Positions 1 through 7,786 of a stretch of 64,000 nucleotides of DNA are shown here, in pieces. Every line of letters starts with the position of its first letter. Position 1 is the first letter of the stretch. Source of the stretch: Kineosporiaceae bacterium SCSIO 59966 (lineage in GTDB: Bacteria > Actinomycetota > Actinomycetes > Actinomycetales > SCSIO-59966). The stretch is from contig CP052876.1 of assembly GCA_020881835.1 (NCBI GenBank), positions 2,232,001 to 2,296,000 of the forward strand, in the 5' to 3' direction. A program made the translations under genes and the position numbers. The notes beneath the pieces are model-generated. The model saw only the letters and a list, made by a program, of their open reading frames with translations. It was not told where the DNA came from and did no database searches.

Positions 1-1332
1 GTCGTCCCGGGACACGGACCAGCCGCCCTGGTGCCGGGCCCGGTGGTCGTGGGTGCACGGTGCATGGGTGTTGGTGGCACTGGTCGGCCCCTCCGGGAAC
101 ACCACCACGTGGTCGATCTCGCCGGTCTCCGCTGGATGCATGCACGTCGGGGCTGTGCACGTGACGTCTCGGGCCACGACGTGGTCTCGCAGCTCCTGCG
201 GTGGCGCGTAGGTGGTGCGGCCGTAGTCGAGCAGCCGACCGGTCAGCGGGTCGACGACGAGCCGCCGCCACGTTGCGTCCGCCGCGATGCGGCGGGCGAC
301 GTCGGCCGGCACCGGCCCATAGCCGCGCAGCTCCGCGGGCCGGTCGTCGAGCCCGAGCAGCGTGCTGGCGGCCACGACCACGTGCACCTGCGGCTTGCGT
401 CCTTGACGCGTGGCCAGCGGTGTCGGACAGTTCTCCAGCGCGTGCCGAGCGAGCTCGACGAGCGCGTCGGTACGCAACGCGTCGAGCGGTCGGGCGTCAC
501 CTGCCTGACGCAGTGCCCGTGCCCGACCGTCGAGCGCGTGGAACACCGACATCGCGTCCTCCGCGGGCAGGTGGATGCCGAGCGTCGCCATCCCGTCCGG
601 CTCGGGACGCAGCCACACCGCCCGCCGCGCTCGCGCCTTCTCGTGCCGAGCCCGTGCGGCGTCCGGGTCCACGCGCAGCACTCGCCGCTGCACGCACGGC
701 CGCAGCTGCCGGGCAGTCTGCTGCGGCGCGCGGCGCAGCACGTACTCCTCGACGGCACGAGCCTTGTTCGCCGTCAGCGTCACGGTGTGCTCGATGACAA
801 CGCGGGCGCGCGCCCGGCAGATCTCCCCTTTCCGCAAGGCCTCCAGCGTCGCCGGCAACCGGCTCGTCAGGTCGACCGCCTCCGCGAGCCGGATCTGCAC
901 GGCGCGCCGCGGCAGCTTGAGCCGGGCGGCGATCTCGTCAGCGGCGAACTCCGAGATGCCGCGCTCGTCGTCCGCGCGCGCCTCGCCCCGCCGGTTCGGC
1001 TCGACCGGCGCCGGACGCCGCCGGGCCAGCTCGGCCCACGCGACATCCTTGGCCGCCTCGACCCAGGCCTCCAGCCGCGCCAGGGCGGCGATGTACTCGA
1101 TGAGGTCGTAGCCGGCCAGGTGCGCCGGGTCCATCGAGGCGACCAGTGCCGCCACCTCGGGGCCGGGCGCCATGCGCTGCAGCGCCGGCCGCGACACGAC
1201 CGCCGCCCACCGCTCACCGTCCTGCAGGCGCCTTCCCTGCTCGGCATCCTCGACCGGGACTAGCTCCACCGGCTCGGGCTCCGGGCGCAGCGCCCGCCGA
1301 AGTCGTTCTGCCACAGCCGTTGTCGTCGTCAT
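1..1332 (-). CDS. DUF222 / HNH endonuclease family protein (3' end outside window)
   Basis: A frame of 444 codons runs without a stop from an ATG at 1332 down to base 1, so the gene leaves the window at its 3' end. The N-terminal two thirds (about residues 25-340) is the Arg/Ala/Glu-rich helical DUF222 region. The last part holds an HNH-type nuclease core: Cys-Thr-Ala-Pro-Thr-Cys, then Glu-Ile-Asp-His-Val-Val, then Asn-Thr-His-Ala-Pro-Cys. These proteins (13E12-repeat family) are abundant and often multicopy in actinobacteria. Their role is unproven; DNA cleavage linked to mobile DNA is the usual inference. The frames open on the opposite strand here have no recognisable domains. Confidence 0.85.
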   Translation of the reverse strand, partial: MTTTTAVAERLRRALRPEPEPVELVPVEDAEQGRRLQDGERWAAVVSRPALQRMAPGPEVAALVASMDPAHLAGYDLIEYIAALARLEAWVEAAKDVAWAELARRRPAPVEPNRRGEARADDERGISEFAADEIAARLKLPRRAVQIRLAEAVDLTSRLPATLEALRKGEICRARARVVIEHTVTLTANKARAVEEYVLRRAPQQTARQLRPCVQRRVLRVDPDAARARHEKARARRAVWLRPEPDGMATLGIHLPAEDAMSVFHALDGRARALRQAGDARPLDALRTDALVELARHALENCPTPLATRQGRKPQVHVVVAASTLLGLDDRPAELRGYGPVPADVARRIAADATWRRLVVDPLTGRLLDYGRTTYAPPQELRDHVVARDVTCTAPTCMHPAETGEIDHVVVFPEGPTSATNTHAPCTHDHRARHQGGWSVSRDD

Positions 1333-1537
1333 GCGGCAACGCTAGAGGGCACCACCGACAATCAGGATCGTGCAAGAACCCTGTGACGCAAAGCATCCGG
1401 CCCATCTACTGCGCGTGTGACGATTCGACAGGCGTCCGCCCGTCGATCGGGTTGCCCTTCCGAACCGACCGAGTTGCGAAGTTGCGAGGACAGCGCACTA
1501 ATGGGGTCGGTACCGCCATAGGCTCGTCGGGGGAACC

Positions 1538-1714
1538 GTGGTCGGCACGATCGTCGGCACCTTCACTTCGGGAGCTGTGGACTCGCTGCGGGAAAGTGGG
1601 GCCGACAGCGTCGGTGACGTCGGGGATGCGATCGTCGACGGGTGGCAGGAGGTGGCCGACACCGGTGCCGCAGTGGGTGATCTCGCGGAGGACGCCTGGG
1701 ATGCGATCTTCTAG
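1538..1714 (+). CDS. small hypothetical protein (58 aa)
   Basis: A GTG at 1538 follows a G-rich stretch (1529-1533) at ribosome-binding-site distance and opens 58 codons ending at TAG 1712-1714. The peptide is acidic, rich in Ala/Asp/Gly, with a repeated Val-Gly-Asp pattern and a Trp near each end. It overlaps the start of the next gene by 14 bases, so the two may be translationally coupled. No family is recognised. It is short, and only the overlap, the acidic composition and the candidate ribosome-binding site support it. Confidence 0.35.
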   Translation: MVGTIVGTFTSGAVDSLRESGADSVGDVGDAIVDGWQEVADTGAAVGDLAEDAWDAIF

Positions 1715-2462
1715 GCGTTGGCTTGCCTCTGTCGGCGCCGGGGTGGCGGGAGCCATCGGCGTGCTCGTGCTCACCGTGCCACTCATGAGCGACGAGACGG
1801 CGACGGCCGCCGTGCTGATCGGGCTCGTTCTCCTGGCGGTGGCTGCCGCGCTCTGGATCTTCGGCCGTGCACCCCGTGTGGTCGAGTCCGCGATCACCAC
1901 GCGCGAGACCGCGGACGGACCAGAGCTTCACCTGCGCTTACGGCCCCATGTGCCGGTGGCGAACGTTCTCGTCCTGGGTGCGCTGAGCGCGTTGGTGCTC
2001 TACGGCGCTCTCGCGATCGGGCTTCGAAGCGGCGGGCTGCTGCTCCTCCCGGTGCTGCTTCTCGTCGCCCTGCCCCTCCCGGACACCGTGCGCGCTCTGC
2101 TGCGCCGTCCGGACGTCACGCTGACGAACCGGCACGTCGCGCTTCGGGGCTGGGGGGCCGATGCGCAGCTCGCCTGGGAGGATGTCACAGGTGCCGAGGT
2201 CGTCGTGCCACGTCCGCGCAGGCCCGTCGTTCGCATCCTCGGCCGCCCCGGTGCCACGTCGTGGACCTTCGCACCCCGGCGGATCCTGGTGCCGCTGGAC
2301 ACCCGCCCGGACGGGCCGCACGTGGACGTCCCCATCCTGGGGCTCGCCCGCCCGGGCGCCCTCCAGATCGTGGTCGAGGAGCTCGCCGCACAGCGACCCG
2401 ACGAACGTGCGGCATTCCTGCGCGAGACGGCTCCTCAGCTGCTCAGCTGCGCTGGGCGATGA
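1701..2462 (+). CDS. hypothetical membrane protein, PH-like C-terminal region
   Basis: The ATG at 1701 gives 253 residues beginning with a basic stretch and a first hydrophobic helix (about residues 8-28). A second helix (about 34-54) follows directly, and two adjacent helices lie at about 88-130. The remaining 120 residues are soluble and beta-rich (repeated Val/Leu-Thr-Asn-Arg-His and Trp-Glu-Asp-Val-Thr-Gly segments), resembling the bacterial PH-like domains found in many actinobacterial membrane proteins. No specific function is recognised. The open frame extends further upstream, but the first strong hydrophobic segment fits the 1701 start and the upstream part is low-complexity. It converges with the acyl carrier protein gene and overlaps its 3' end by 20 bases. 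Confidence 0.65.
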   Translation: MRSSRRWLASVGAGVAGAIGVLVLTVPLMSDETATAAVLIGLVLLAVAAALWIFGRAPRVVESAITTRETADGPELHLRLRPHVPVANVLVLGALSALVLYGALAIGLRSGGLLLLPVLLLVALPLPDTVRALLRRPDVTLTNRHVALRGWGADAQLAWEDVTGAEVVVPRPRRPVVRILGRPGATSWTFAPRRILVPLDTRPDGPHVDVPILGLARPGALQIVVEELAAQRPDERAAFLRETAPQLLSCAGR

Positions 2463-2685
2463 GCTCCACCGCCCCGCGCAGCGTACGCAGCCGCGGGTAG
2501 TCGTCCTCGTCGAGCCGCACGCCGGTGCCCGAGGCCAACGTCTCCACGAAGGCCAGGAAGTCCAGGGAGTCCAGCTCGAGCGCGTCACGCAGGTCCTCGT
2601 CGGCCCCGACCTCGTCGAGGTCGGCATCCGGCACGATACCCAGGACGGCGCTACGAACGACGCGGTCGGCCTCGTCGATGCCCAT
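2443..2685 (-). CDS. acyl carrier protein
   Basis: This is an 80-residue acidic protein with the phosphopantetheine attachment motif Leu-Asp-Ser-Leu-Asp (Ser40) at the start of helix 2, the usual size and shape of an acyl or peptidyl carrier protein. The ATG at 2685 lies two bases after the E2 stop codon, with GGAGGGG upstream; a GTG two codons earlier is an alternative. It is the last gene of the synthetase-E1-E2 operon. Its place there suggests it receives an acyl group made or activated by the operon rather than serving general fatty-acid synthesis, which is an inference. No ketosynthase or phosphopantetheinyl transferase lies nearby. Confidence 0.85.
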   Translation of the reverse strand: MGIDEADRVVRSAVLGIVPDADLDEVGADEDLRDALELDSLDFLAFVETLASGTGVRLDEDDYPRLRTLRGAVELIAQRS

Positions 2686-2687
2686 GC

Positions 2688-3959
2688 TCACAGCCCCTCC
2701 GGACGCTGTAGGTACTTCTCGACGGCTGCCAGGAAGCGGGCACCGGTGAACCCGTCGGTCGCCCGGTGGTCCGCGGCGAGCGTCGCCGTGACGACCGGCC
2801 GGACACCGACCATCCCGTCGACCGCCCACGGCCGCTCCACGACGCGACCGAAACCGACGAGCGCGACCTGCGGCGCGTAGACGACCCCGTGCACGACCTC
2901 GACCCCCAGGTCGCCCAGGTTGGTCACGGTCGCCGTCGCCGACTCGAGCTCCTCGCGGCGCAGCCGGCCGCGCCGGGCTCGCTCGACGAGGTCACGAAGA
3001 CCGCGCATCAGGTCCGCCAGCGGCAGCTGGTCGGCGTCCAGCAGCGCCGGCGCCACCAGTCCCCCACCGCGCAGCGACACCGCCACGCCCAGGTGCACCG
3101 TGGGCGACCCGGCGAAGGCGTCGTCCGCCCAGAACCCGTTGAGCTCCGGCACGTCTCGCAGCGCAAGGGCGGTGGCCTTGAGCAGCAGCGCCGCCGGCAC
3201 GACCCGATCACTGACCGGCCGGTCGAGATTGATCTGCCGCAGCCACGTCACGGCCGGGTGCAGGTCGATGGTCGACGCCAAGTGGTAGTGCGGCACCTCC
3301 CGCCACGACCGCGTCATGGCGCGGGCGATGGTCTCGCGCATCGGTGACACCCGCATCGGTGACGCCGCACGCGGGGCCGGGGCCGGCGCGACCGTGGCCG
3401 CCGCCCGCACGTCGTCGGCCCGCACGGCACCACCCGGGCCGGTCCCGCGCACAGAGGCGAGGTCAACGCCCTGCTCGCGCGCGAGACGCCTGGCGTACGG
3501 CGAGACCGGCGGCCGGGTGGGACGACCGACGTCCGCGCGTCGCACCCGTCCACCCGGGCCGCTGCCGTGCACTCGCGCCAGATCCACACCGTGAGACCGA
3601 GCGTCCTTGCGCACCAGCGGAGAGGTCGCCGGCGCGTGCGCTGCCGGGGCCGGCGCTGCCGGGGCCGGCGCTGCCGGGGCCGACGCTGCCGGGGCCGGGG
3701 TCGGGGCGGTTGCGACGGCCGCGCCGCCCGGCGCGAGCCGGGCGAGCGGAGTGCCCACCGGCACCCGCGTTCCCTCCGGGACCAGCAGCTCCTCGACGAC
3801 GCCGTCCGAGAACACCTCGACGTCGACGGCGGCCTTGTCGGTGTCCACGACGGCGACGACGTCCCCGCGGTGGACGACGTCCCCCGGCTTCACCAGCCAC
3901 TGCAGGACGGTGCCCTCCTCCATGTCCGCGCCGAGGGACGGCATCACGAAGTCGGCCAC
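2688..3959 (-). CDS. 2-oxoacid dehydrogenase E2 (dihydrolipoyl acyltransferase) with two E3-binding domains
   Basis: This 423-residue E2 moves the acyl group from lipoyl-lysine to CoA. An N-terminal lipoyl domain (about 1-78) carries the target lysine in Asp-Thr-Asp-Lys-Ala (Lys42). An Ala/Pro linker follows. Two consecutive peripheral-subunit-binding domains lie at about 113-145 and 152-184, each with the Gly-Val-Asp-Leu-Ala and Gly-x-Gly-Pro-Gly-Gly signatures. The catalytic domain (205-423) ends with the His-x3-Asp-Gly active-site motif (His398). The GTG start at 3959 is one base after the E1-beta stop. Pyruvate and branched-chain 2-oxoacids are both possible substrates. No E3 gene is in the window, so E3 must come from elsewhere. 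Confidence 0.9.
   Translation of the reverse strand: MADFVMPSLGADMEEGTVLQWLVKPGDVVHRGDVVAVVDTDKAAVDVEVFSDGVVEELLVPEGTRVPVGTPLARLAPGGAAVATAPTPAPAASAPAAPAPAAPAPAAHAPATSPLVRKDARSHGVDLARVHGSGPGGRVRRADVGRPTRPPVSPYARRLAREQGVDLASVRGTGPGGAVRADDVRAAATVAPAPAPRAASPMRVSPMRETIARAMTRSWREVPHYHLASTIDLHPAVTWLRQINLDRPVSDRVVPAALLLKATALALRDVPELNGFWADDAFAGSPTVHLGVAVSLRGGGLVAPALLDADQLPLADLMRGLRDLVERARRGRLRREELESATATVTNLGDLGVEVVHGVVYAPQVALVGFGRVVERPWAVDGMVGVRPVVTATLAADHRATDGFTGARFLAAVEKYLQRPEGL
3641..3700. repeat. 15-bp tandem repeat encoding the E2 Ala/Pro linker
   Basis: Four near-identical 15-bp units (CTGCCGGGGCCGGCG and variants) encode the flexible Ala-Pro linker between the lipoyl domain and the first E3-binding domain of E2. 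Copy number could vary by slippage without breaking the frame. Confidence 0.75.
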
Positions 3960-3960
3960 G

Positions 3961-4944
3961 TCAGCCCACCACCGCACGTACCGCGTCCACGACGCGTCCG
4001 GGCTGAGGCAGCGCCGCCTGCTCGAGGTCGCGGGCGTACGGCATCGGCACCTCCACCGAGCAGACTCGCTGCACCGGCGCGTCGAGGTCGTAGAACGCCT
4101 GCTCGGTGATCCGGGCACTGACCTCGGCCGCGAGACTGCCTGTGCGCCAGCCCTCGTCGACCACCACCGCACGGTGGGTGCGGCGCACCGACCCGACGAC
4201 GGTCTCGTCGTCGAGCGGCCGCAGCACGCGCAGGTCCACGACCTCGGCGTCCACGCCGTCGTCGGCCAGCAGGTCGGCCGCGGCCAGGGCGACGGACAGC
4301 GTCCCGCCGTAGGCGATCAGGGTCACGTCGGTGCCGGGACGTCGCACCGCCGCCCTGGTGATGTCCACCGGGCCGGCGTCGTCCGCGAGAGGCTCCTCGA
4401 CGTTGTAGAGGCCCCCGTGCTCGAAGATCAGCACCGGGTCGGGGTCGAGCAGGGCCGGCCACAGCATGCCGCGGGCGTCGGCGACCGTCGCCGGCGCGAG
4501 CACCGTCAACCCCGGGATCGCCGCGTACCAGCCCTCCAGGCTGTGGGAGTGCTGCGCCGCCAGCTGCCGTCCGCCGCCGGTCGTCATCCGGACGACGAGG
4601 GGCACGTTCACCTGTCCGCCGGACATGTGCAGCAAGGTCGCCGCGTTGTTGAGGATCTGGTCGAGCGCGAGCAGGCTGAAGTTCACGGTCATCACCTCGA
4701 CGACCGGGCGCATCCCGCCGATCGCCGCACCGATCCCGGCACCGACGAACGCGGCCTCCGACAGGGGGGTGTCGCGGACCCGCTCCGGCCCGAGCTCCTC
4801 CAGCAGCCCGAGACTCACGCCGAAGGAGCCGCCGTACGCGCCGACGTCCTCGCCCATGAGGAACACCCGCTCGTCGCGGTGCATCGCCTCCCGCAGCGCC
4901 TCCCGGACCGCGACGCGGTAGCTGGTGAGCGTGGTCGTCGTCAT
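3961..4944 (-). CDS. 2-oxoacid dehydrogenase E1 component, beta subunit
   Basis: This is the 327-residue beta subunit of a heterotetrameric thiamine-diphosphate E1, with the transketolase pyrimidine domain first (about 4-180) and the C-terminal transketolase domain after (about 195-320). Motifs include Phe-Leu-Met-Gly-Glu-Asp-Val-Gly near residue 30 (the cofactor-activating glutamate) and Asp-Thr-Pro-Leu-Ser-Glu. Its ATG overlaps the E1-alpha stop codon (ATGA), and its stop is one base from the E2 start, so the subunits are probably made in fixed ratio. Together with E1-alpha it decarboxylates a 2-oxoacid and acylates lipoyl-E2. Confidence 0.92.
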   Translation of the reverse strand: MTTTTLTSYRVAVREALREAMHRDERVFLMGEDVGAYGGSFGVSLGLLEELGPERVRDTPLSEAAFVGAGIGAAIGGMRPVVEVMTVNFSLLALDQILNNAATLLHMSGGQVNVPLVVRMTTGGGRQLAAQHSHSLEGWYAAIPGLTVLAPATVADARGMLWPALLDPDPVLIFEHGGLYNVEEPLADDAGPVDITRAAVRRPGTDVTLIAYGGTLSVALAAADLLADDGVDAEVVDLRVLRPLDDETVVGSVRRTHRAVVVDEGWRTGSLAAEVSARITEQAFYDLDAPVQRVCSVEVPMPYARDLEQAALPQPGRVVDAVRAVVG

Positions 4945-5903
4945 GACGGCGCCGACTCGGAGCGGACGAAGCGGGTGAGGTCCTCGACCGGTTCGGTCGG
5001 CGCGGCCTCCGCGGCCTCCACGGCGGCGTCGACCTCCCGTGCCACCTCGGCCTCCATCGCCTGCCAGGTCTCGTCGTCCAGAGAACCGTCGGCGCGCAGG
5101 CGCAGGGCCAGTGCGGGCAGCGGGTCCCGCTGCTTCCACGCCTCGACCTCGGCCTTGTCGCGGTAGCGGTCCGAGTCGTACATCGAGTGGGCCCGGAAGC
5201 GGTAGGTCCGCATCTCCAGGAAGCACGGGCCGGTACCCGAGCGCACCAGGGCGACTGCGCGCCGGGCGGCGGAGGCGACGGCGTCGACGTCCATGCCGTC
5301 GACCGCCCAGGACACCATCCCGTACCCGGCGGCCCGCAGGGCCAGGTCGGTCTGCGCCTGGTGCCGCGCGAGCGCGGTTCCCATCGCGTAGAGGTTGTTC
5401 TCGCAGACGAACAGCACCGGCAGCCGCCACAGCGCGGCGAGATTCATCGACTCGTGGAACACGCCCTCTGCCACCGCGCCGTCGCCGAAGAAGCACGTGG
5501 TCACCCGCGTCTGCCCCCGCATCCGGTCAGCGAGCGCCAGCCCCACCGCGAGCGGCAGCCCGCCGCCGACGATCGCGTTGCCGCCGTAGAAACGCCGTGC
5601 GACGTCGAACAGGTGCATCGACCCGCCGCGGCCTCGTGAGCACCCGGTGACCTTGCCGAACATCTCGGCCATCAGCGACTCCATCGGCATCCCGCGGGCG
5701 AGTGCGTGCCCGTGCTCGCGGTACGTCGACACCACGGCGTCCTGCGGGTCGAGCGCGTCGCAGACACCGACGGCGACGGCCTCCTCCCCCACGTACAGGT
5801 GCATGAAGCCGCGGATCCGCTGCGCGCTGTACAGCTCCACGCAGCGTTCCTCGAAGCGGCGCACGCGCAGCATCTCCCGCAGCAGGTGCAGCCGGTCGCT
5901 CAT
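4941..5903 (-). CDS. 2-oxoacid dehydrogenase E1 component, alpha subunit
   Basis: This 320-residue subunit carries the thiamine-diphosphate/Mg motif: Gly-Asp-Gly-Ala (about residue 139), with Glu-Asn-Asn about 28 residues later. The Tyr-Arg-Phe-Arg-Ala-His-Ser and Asp-Ser-Asp-Arg-Tyr-Arg phosphorylation-loop-like segments near 240-255 are typical of E1-alpha. It overlaps the upstream synthetase (ATGA at 5900-5903) and the downstream E1-beta by four bases each. Similarity to pyruvate and acetoin dehydrogenase alpha subunits looks closest, but sequence reading does not settle the substrate. Confidence 0.92.
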   Translation of the reverse strand: MSDRLHLLREMLRVRRFEERCVELYSAQRIRGFMHLYVGEEAVAVGVCDALDPQDAVVSTYREHGHALARGMPMESLMAEMFGKVTGCSRGRGGSMHLFDVARRFYGGNAIVGGGLPLAVGLALADRMRGQTRVTTCFFGDGAVAEGVFHESMNLAALWRLPVLFVCENNLYAMGTALARHQAQTDLALRAAGYGMVSWAVDGMDVDAVASAARRAVALVRSGTGPCFLEMRTYRFRAHSMYDSDRYRDKAEVEAWKQRDPLPALALRLRADGSLDDETWQAMEAEVAREVDAAVEAAEAAPTEPVEDLTRFVRSESAPS

Positions 5904-7594
5904 GACACGCCCTCCAGCGTGGACAGATCGCCCTCGGGCAGTCCCAGCTCACGGGCCCGCAGCAGGCGCCGCATCACCTTGCCGCTGCGCGTGTGCGGCA
6001 GGTTCTGGTCGAAGTCGACCTCGCGCGGTGCGACCGAGCCGAGCCGCCGGCGACCGAAGGCGAGAATGTCCGCGCGCAGCGCCTCGTCCGGCTCGACCCC
6101 GGACCGTAGCGTCACGAACGCCTTGACAAGCTCTCCGGCAACCGGGTCCGGCTTGCCGATGACCCCGGCCTCGACGACCGCCGGGTGCTCCATCAGCACC
6201 GACTCCACCTCGAACGGTCCCACGAGGTGGCCCGCGCTCTTGATGACGTCGTCGGCCCGGCCGACGAACCAGAACCGGCCGTCGGAGTCCACCCGCGCCA
6301 GGTCACCGGTGAGGTACCAGCCACCCGCGAACGCCGCGGCGTACCGCTCGGGCGCACCCCAGTAGCCGCGGAACATCGACGGCCACGGTGGACGCAACGC
6401 GAGCTCGCCGACCTGGTCCGGGTCCGTGAGCACCTCGACCGCCCCGTCGGTCACGCGGGCCCGACCGTCGTCCCCGCGTGCCAGCACGGCCGCCTCGATG
6501 CCCGGCACCGGCCGGCCCATCGACCCGGGCACGGGCGCCTCCCCCGGCGGGTTGCCGATCATGATCGCGCCGGTCTCGGTCTGCCACCACGTGTCGTGGA
6601 CCGGGTGGCCGAGAACTCGGGCGCCCCACAGCACGACCTCGCCGTTGAGCGGTTCCCCCACGCTGGCCACGTGCCGCAACGCCGACAGGTCGTGCTCGCC
6701 GGCCAGCTCGTCCCCCGCCCGCATGAGCATCCGCAGCGCCGTGGGCGCCGTGTACCAGACCTCGACGCGCTCGGCGGCAAGCAGCTCGTACCAGCGCCGC
6801 GCCTCGAAGTCACCGGCGTCCACGACGCTGGTGGCGCCGAGCACGAGCGGGGCGATGATGCCGTAGGACGTGCCGGTGACCCAGCCGGGGTCGGCCGTGC
6901 ACCAGTAGACGTCGCCGCGTCGTAGCCCCAGCACCCCGGCCGCCGTCGCGGCGTGCGCCACCACGGCCTCGTGCACGTGAACCGCGCCCTTGGGGGTGCC
7001 AGTCGTGCCGCTGGTGAAGTGCAGCAGCGCGGGATCCTGCGGGTCGGTTCGCGGGACGACGAAAGCCCGGTCGCCCTGGGCGAGCGCCCCGTCGAACGCC
7101 GTCCCGCCCGGCACGCCACCGGTGGACCCGCCGACGAGCAGCACGTGCTCGAGGTCGGGCAGGCGGTCGCGCACCGGGGCGACCTTGCGCCGGTACAGCT
7201 GCTCGGTGGTGACGAGCACGCGACCACGGCCGAGAGCCAGCCGCTGCGCGACCGGCTCCGGCCCGAACGCCGAGAACAGCGGCGACAGCACGGCCCGCGC
7301 CTTCCACGTGCCCAGCGCGGTGACGTACAGCTCCGGCACCCGGCCGAGCAGGGTGAACACCGCGTCCCCGGGCCGGGTGCCGAGCTGCCCCAGCAGATCG
7401 GCGAGGGCGCCGCTGTCGGCCGACAGCCCAGCGAAGGTAGCCACCGACCGCTCACCGTGCCGGCCGACGAACCGCAGCGCCACGTCCTGCCCGCGCCCCT
7501 CGGCGACGTGCCGGTCCACTGCCTCGACGGCGATGTTGAGACCCCCACCCGGCTGGCCGGCCAGACGGGCCCGCGTGTCGTCCCAGACCGTCAT
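5900..7594 (-). CDS. AMP-forming acyl-CoA synthetase (acetyl-CoA synthetase-like)
   Basis: This 564-residue adenylate-forming enzyme activates a carboxylate as acyl-AMP and then acyl-CoA. It has the P-loop [10 protein letters not shown] (about residue 193), the Trp-Trp-Gln-Thr-Glu-Thr-Gly motif of acetate-type ligases, Tyr-Leu-Thr-Gly-Asp, and a C-terminal Thr-Arg-Ser-Gly-Lys-Val-Met-Arg-Arg catalytic lysine. It is shorter than housekeeping AcsA (about 650) and close to the compact AcsA-like group. As first gene of an operon with E1, E2 and a carrier protein, it gives two routes to the same acyl-CoA: free acid or oxidative decarboxylation. No strong ribosome-binding site precedes its ATG. Confidence 0.88.
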   Translation of the reverse strand: MTVWDDTRARLAGQPGGGLNIAVEAVDRHVAEGRGQDVALRFVGRHGERSVATFAGLSADSGALADLLGQLGTRPGDAVFTLLGRVPELYVTALGTWKARAVLSPLFSAFGPEPVAQRLALGRGRVLVTTEQLYRRKVAPVRDRLPDLEHVLLVGGSTGGVPGGTAFDGALAQGDRAFVVPRTDPQDPALLHFTSGTTGTPKGAVHVHEAVVAHAATAAGVLGLRRGDVYWCTADPGWVTGTSYGIIAPLVLGATSVVDAGDFEARRWYELLAAERVEVWYTAPTALRMLMRAGDELAGEHDLSALRHVASVGEPLNGEVVLWGARVLGHPVHDTWWQTETGAIMIGNPPGEAPVPGSMGRPVPGIEAAVLARGDDGRARVTDGAVEVLTDPDQVGELALRPPWPSMFRGYWGAPERYAAAFAGGWYLTGDLARVDSDGRFWFVGRADDVIKSAGHLVGPFEVESVLMEHPAVVEAGVIGKPDPVAGELVKAFVTLRSGVEPDEALRADILAFGRRRLGSVAPREVDFDQNLPHTRSGKVMRRLLRARELGLPEGDLSTLEGVS

Positions 7595-7786
7595 GGGTCA
7601 AGTCAGCACCTAGCCCGGCCACCGGGCCAGAGGCAAAGGTCACCGCACGCTGCGGCGTCCTGCTGACCGTCGGCAAGCACTGACCGGACGTTCACCCAAT
7701 AGGTGGAAACCGGACACCTCGCGGCCTTAGCGTGGCGGTCCGTGCCGCCGGTCGGGCGGCGCAGCGGACACGACCCAGGGACGGCC

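Noticed and set aside
31-1263. A 410-codon plus-strand frame opposite the DUF222 gene
   Set aside because: It has no domain signature; the reverse strand encodes a clean DUF222/HNH protein through the same DNA.
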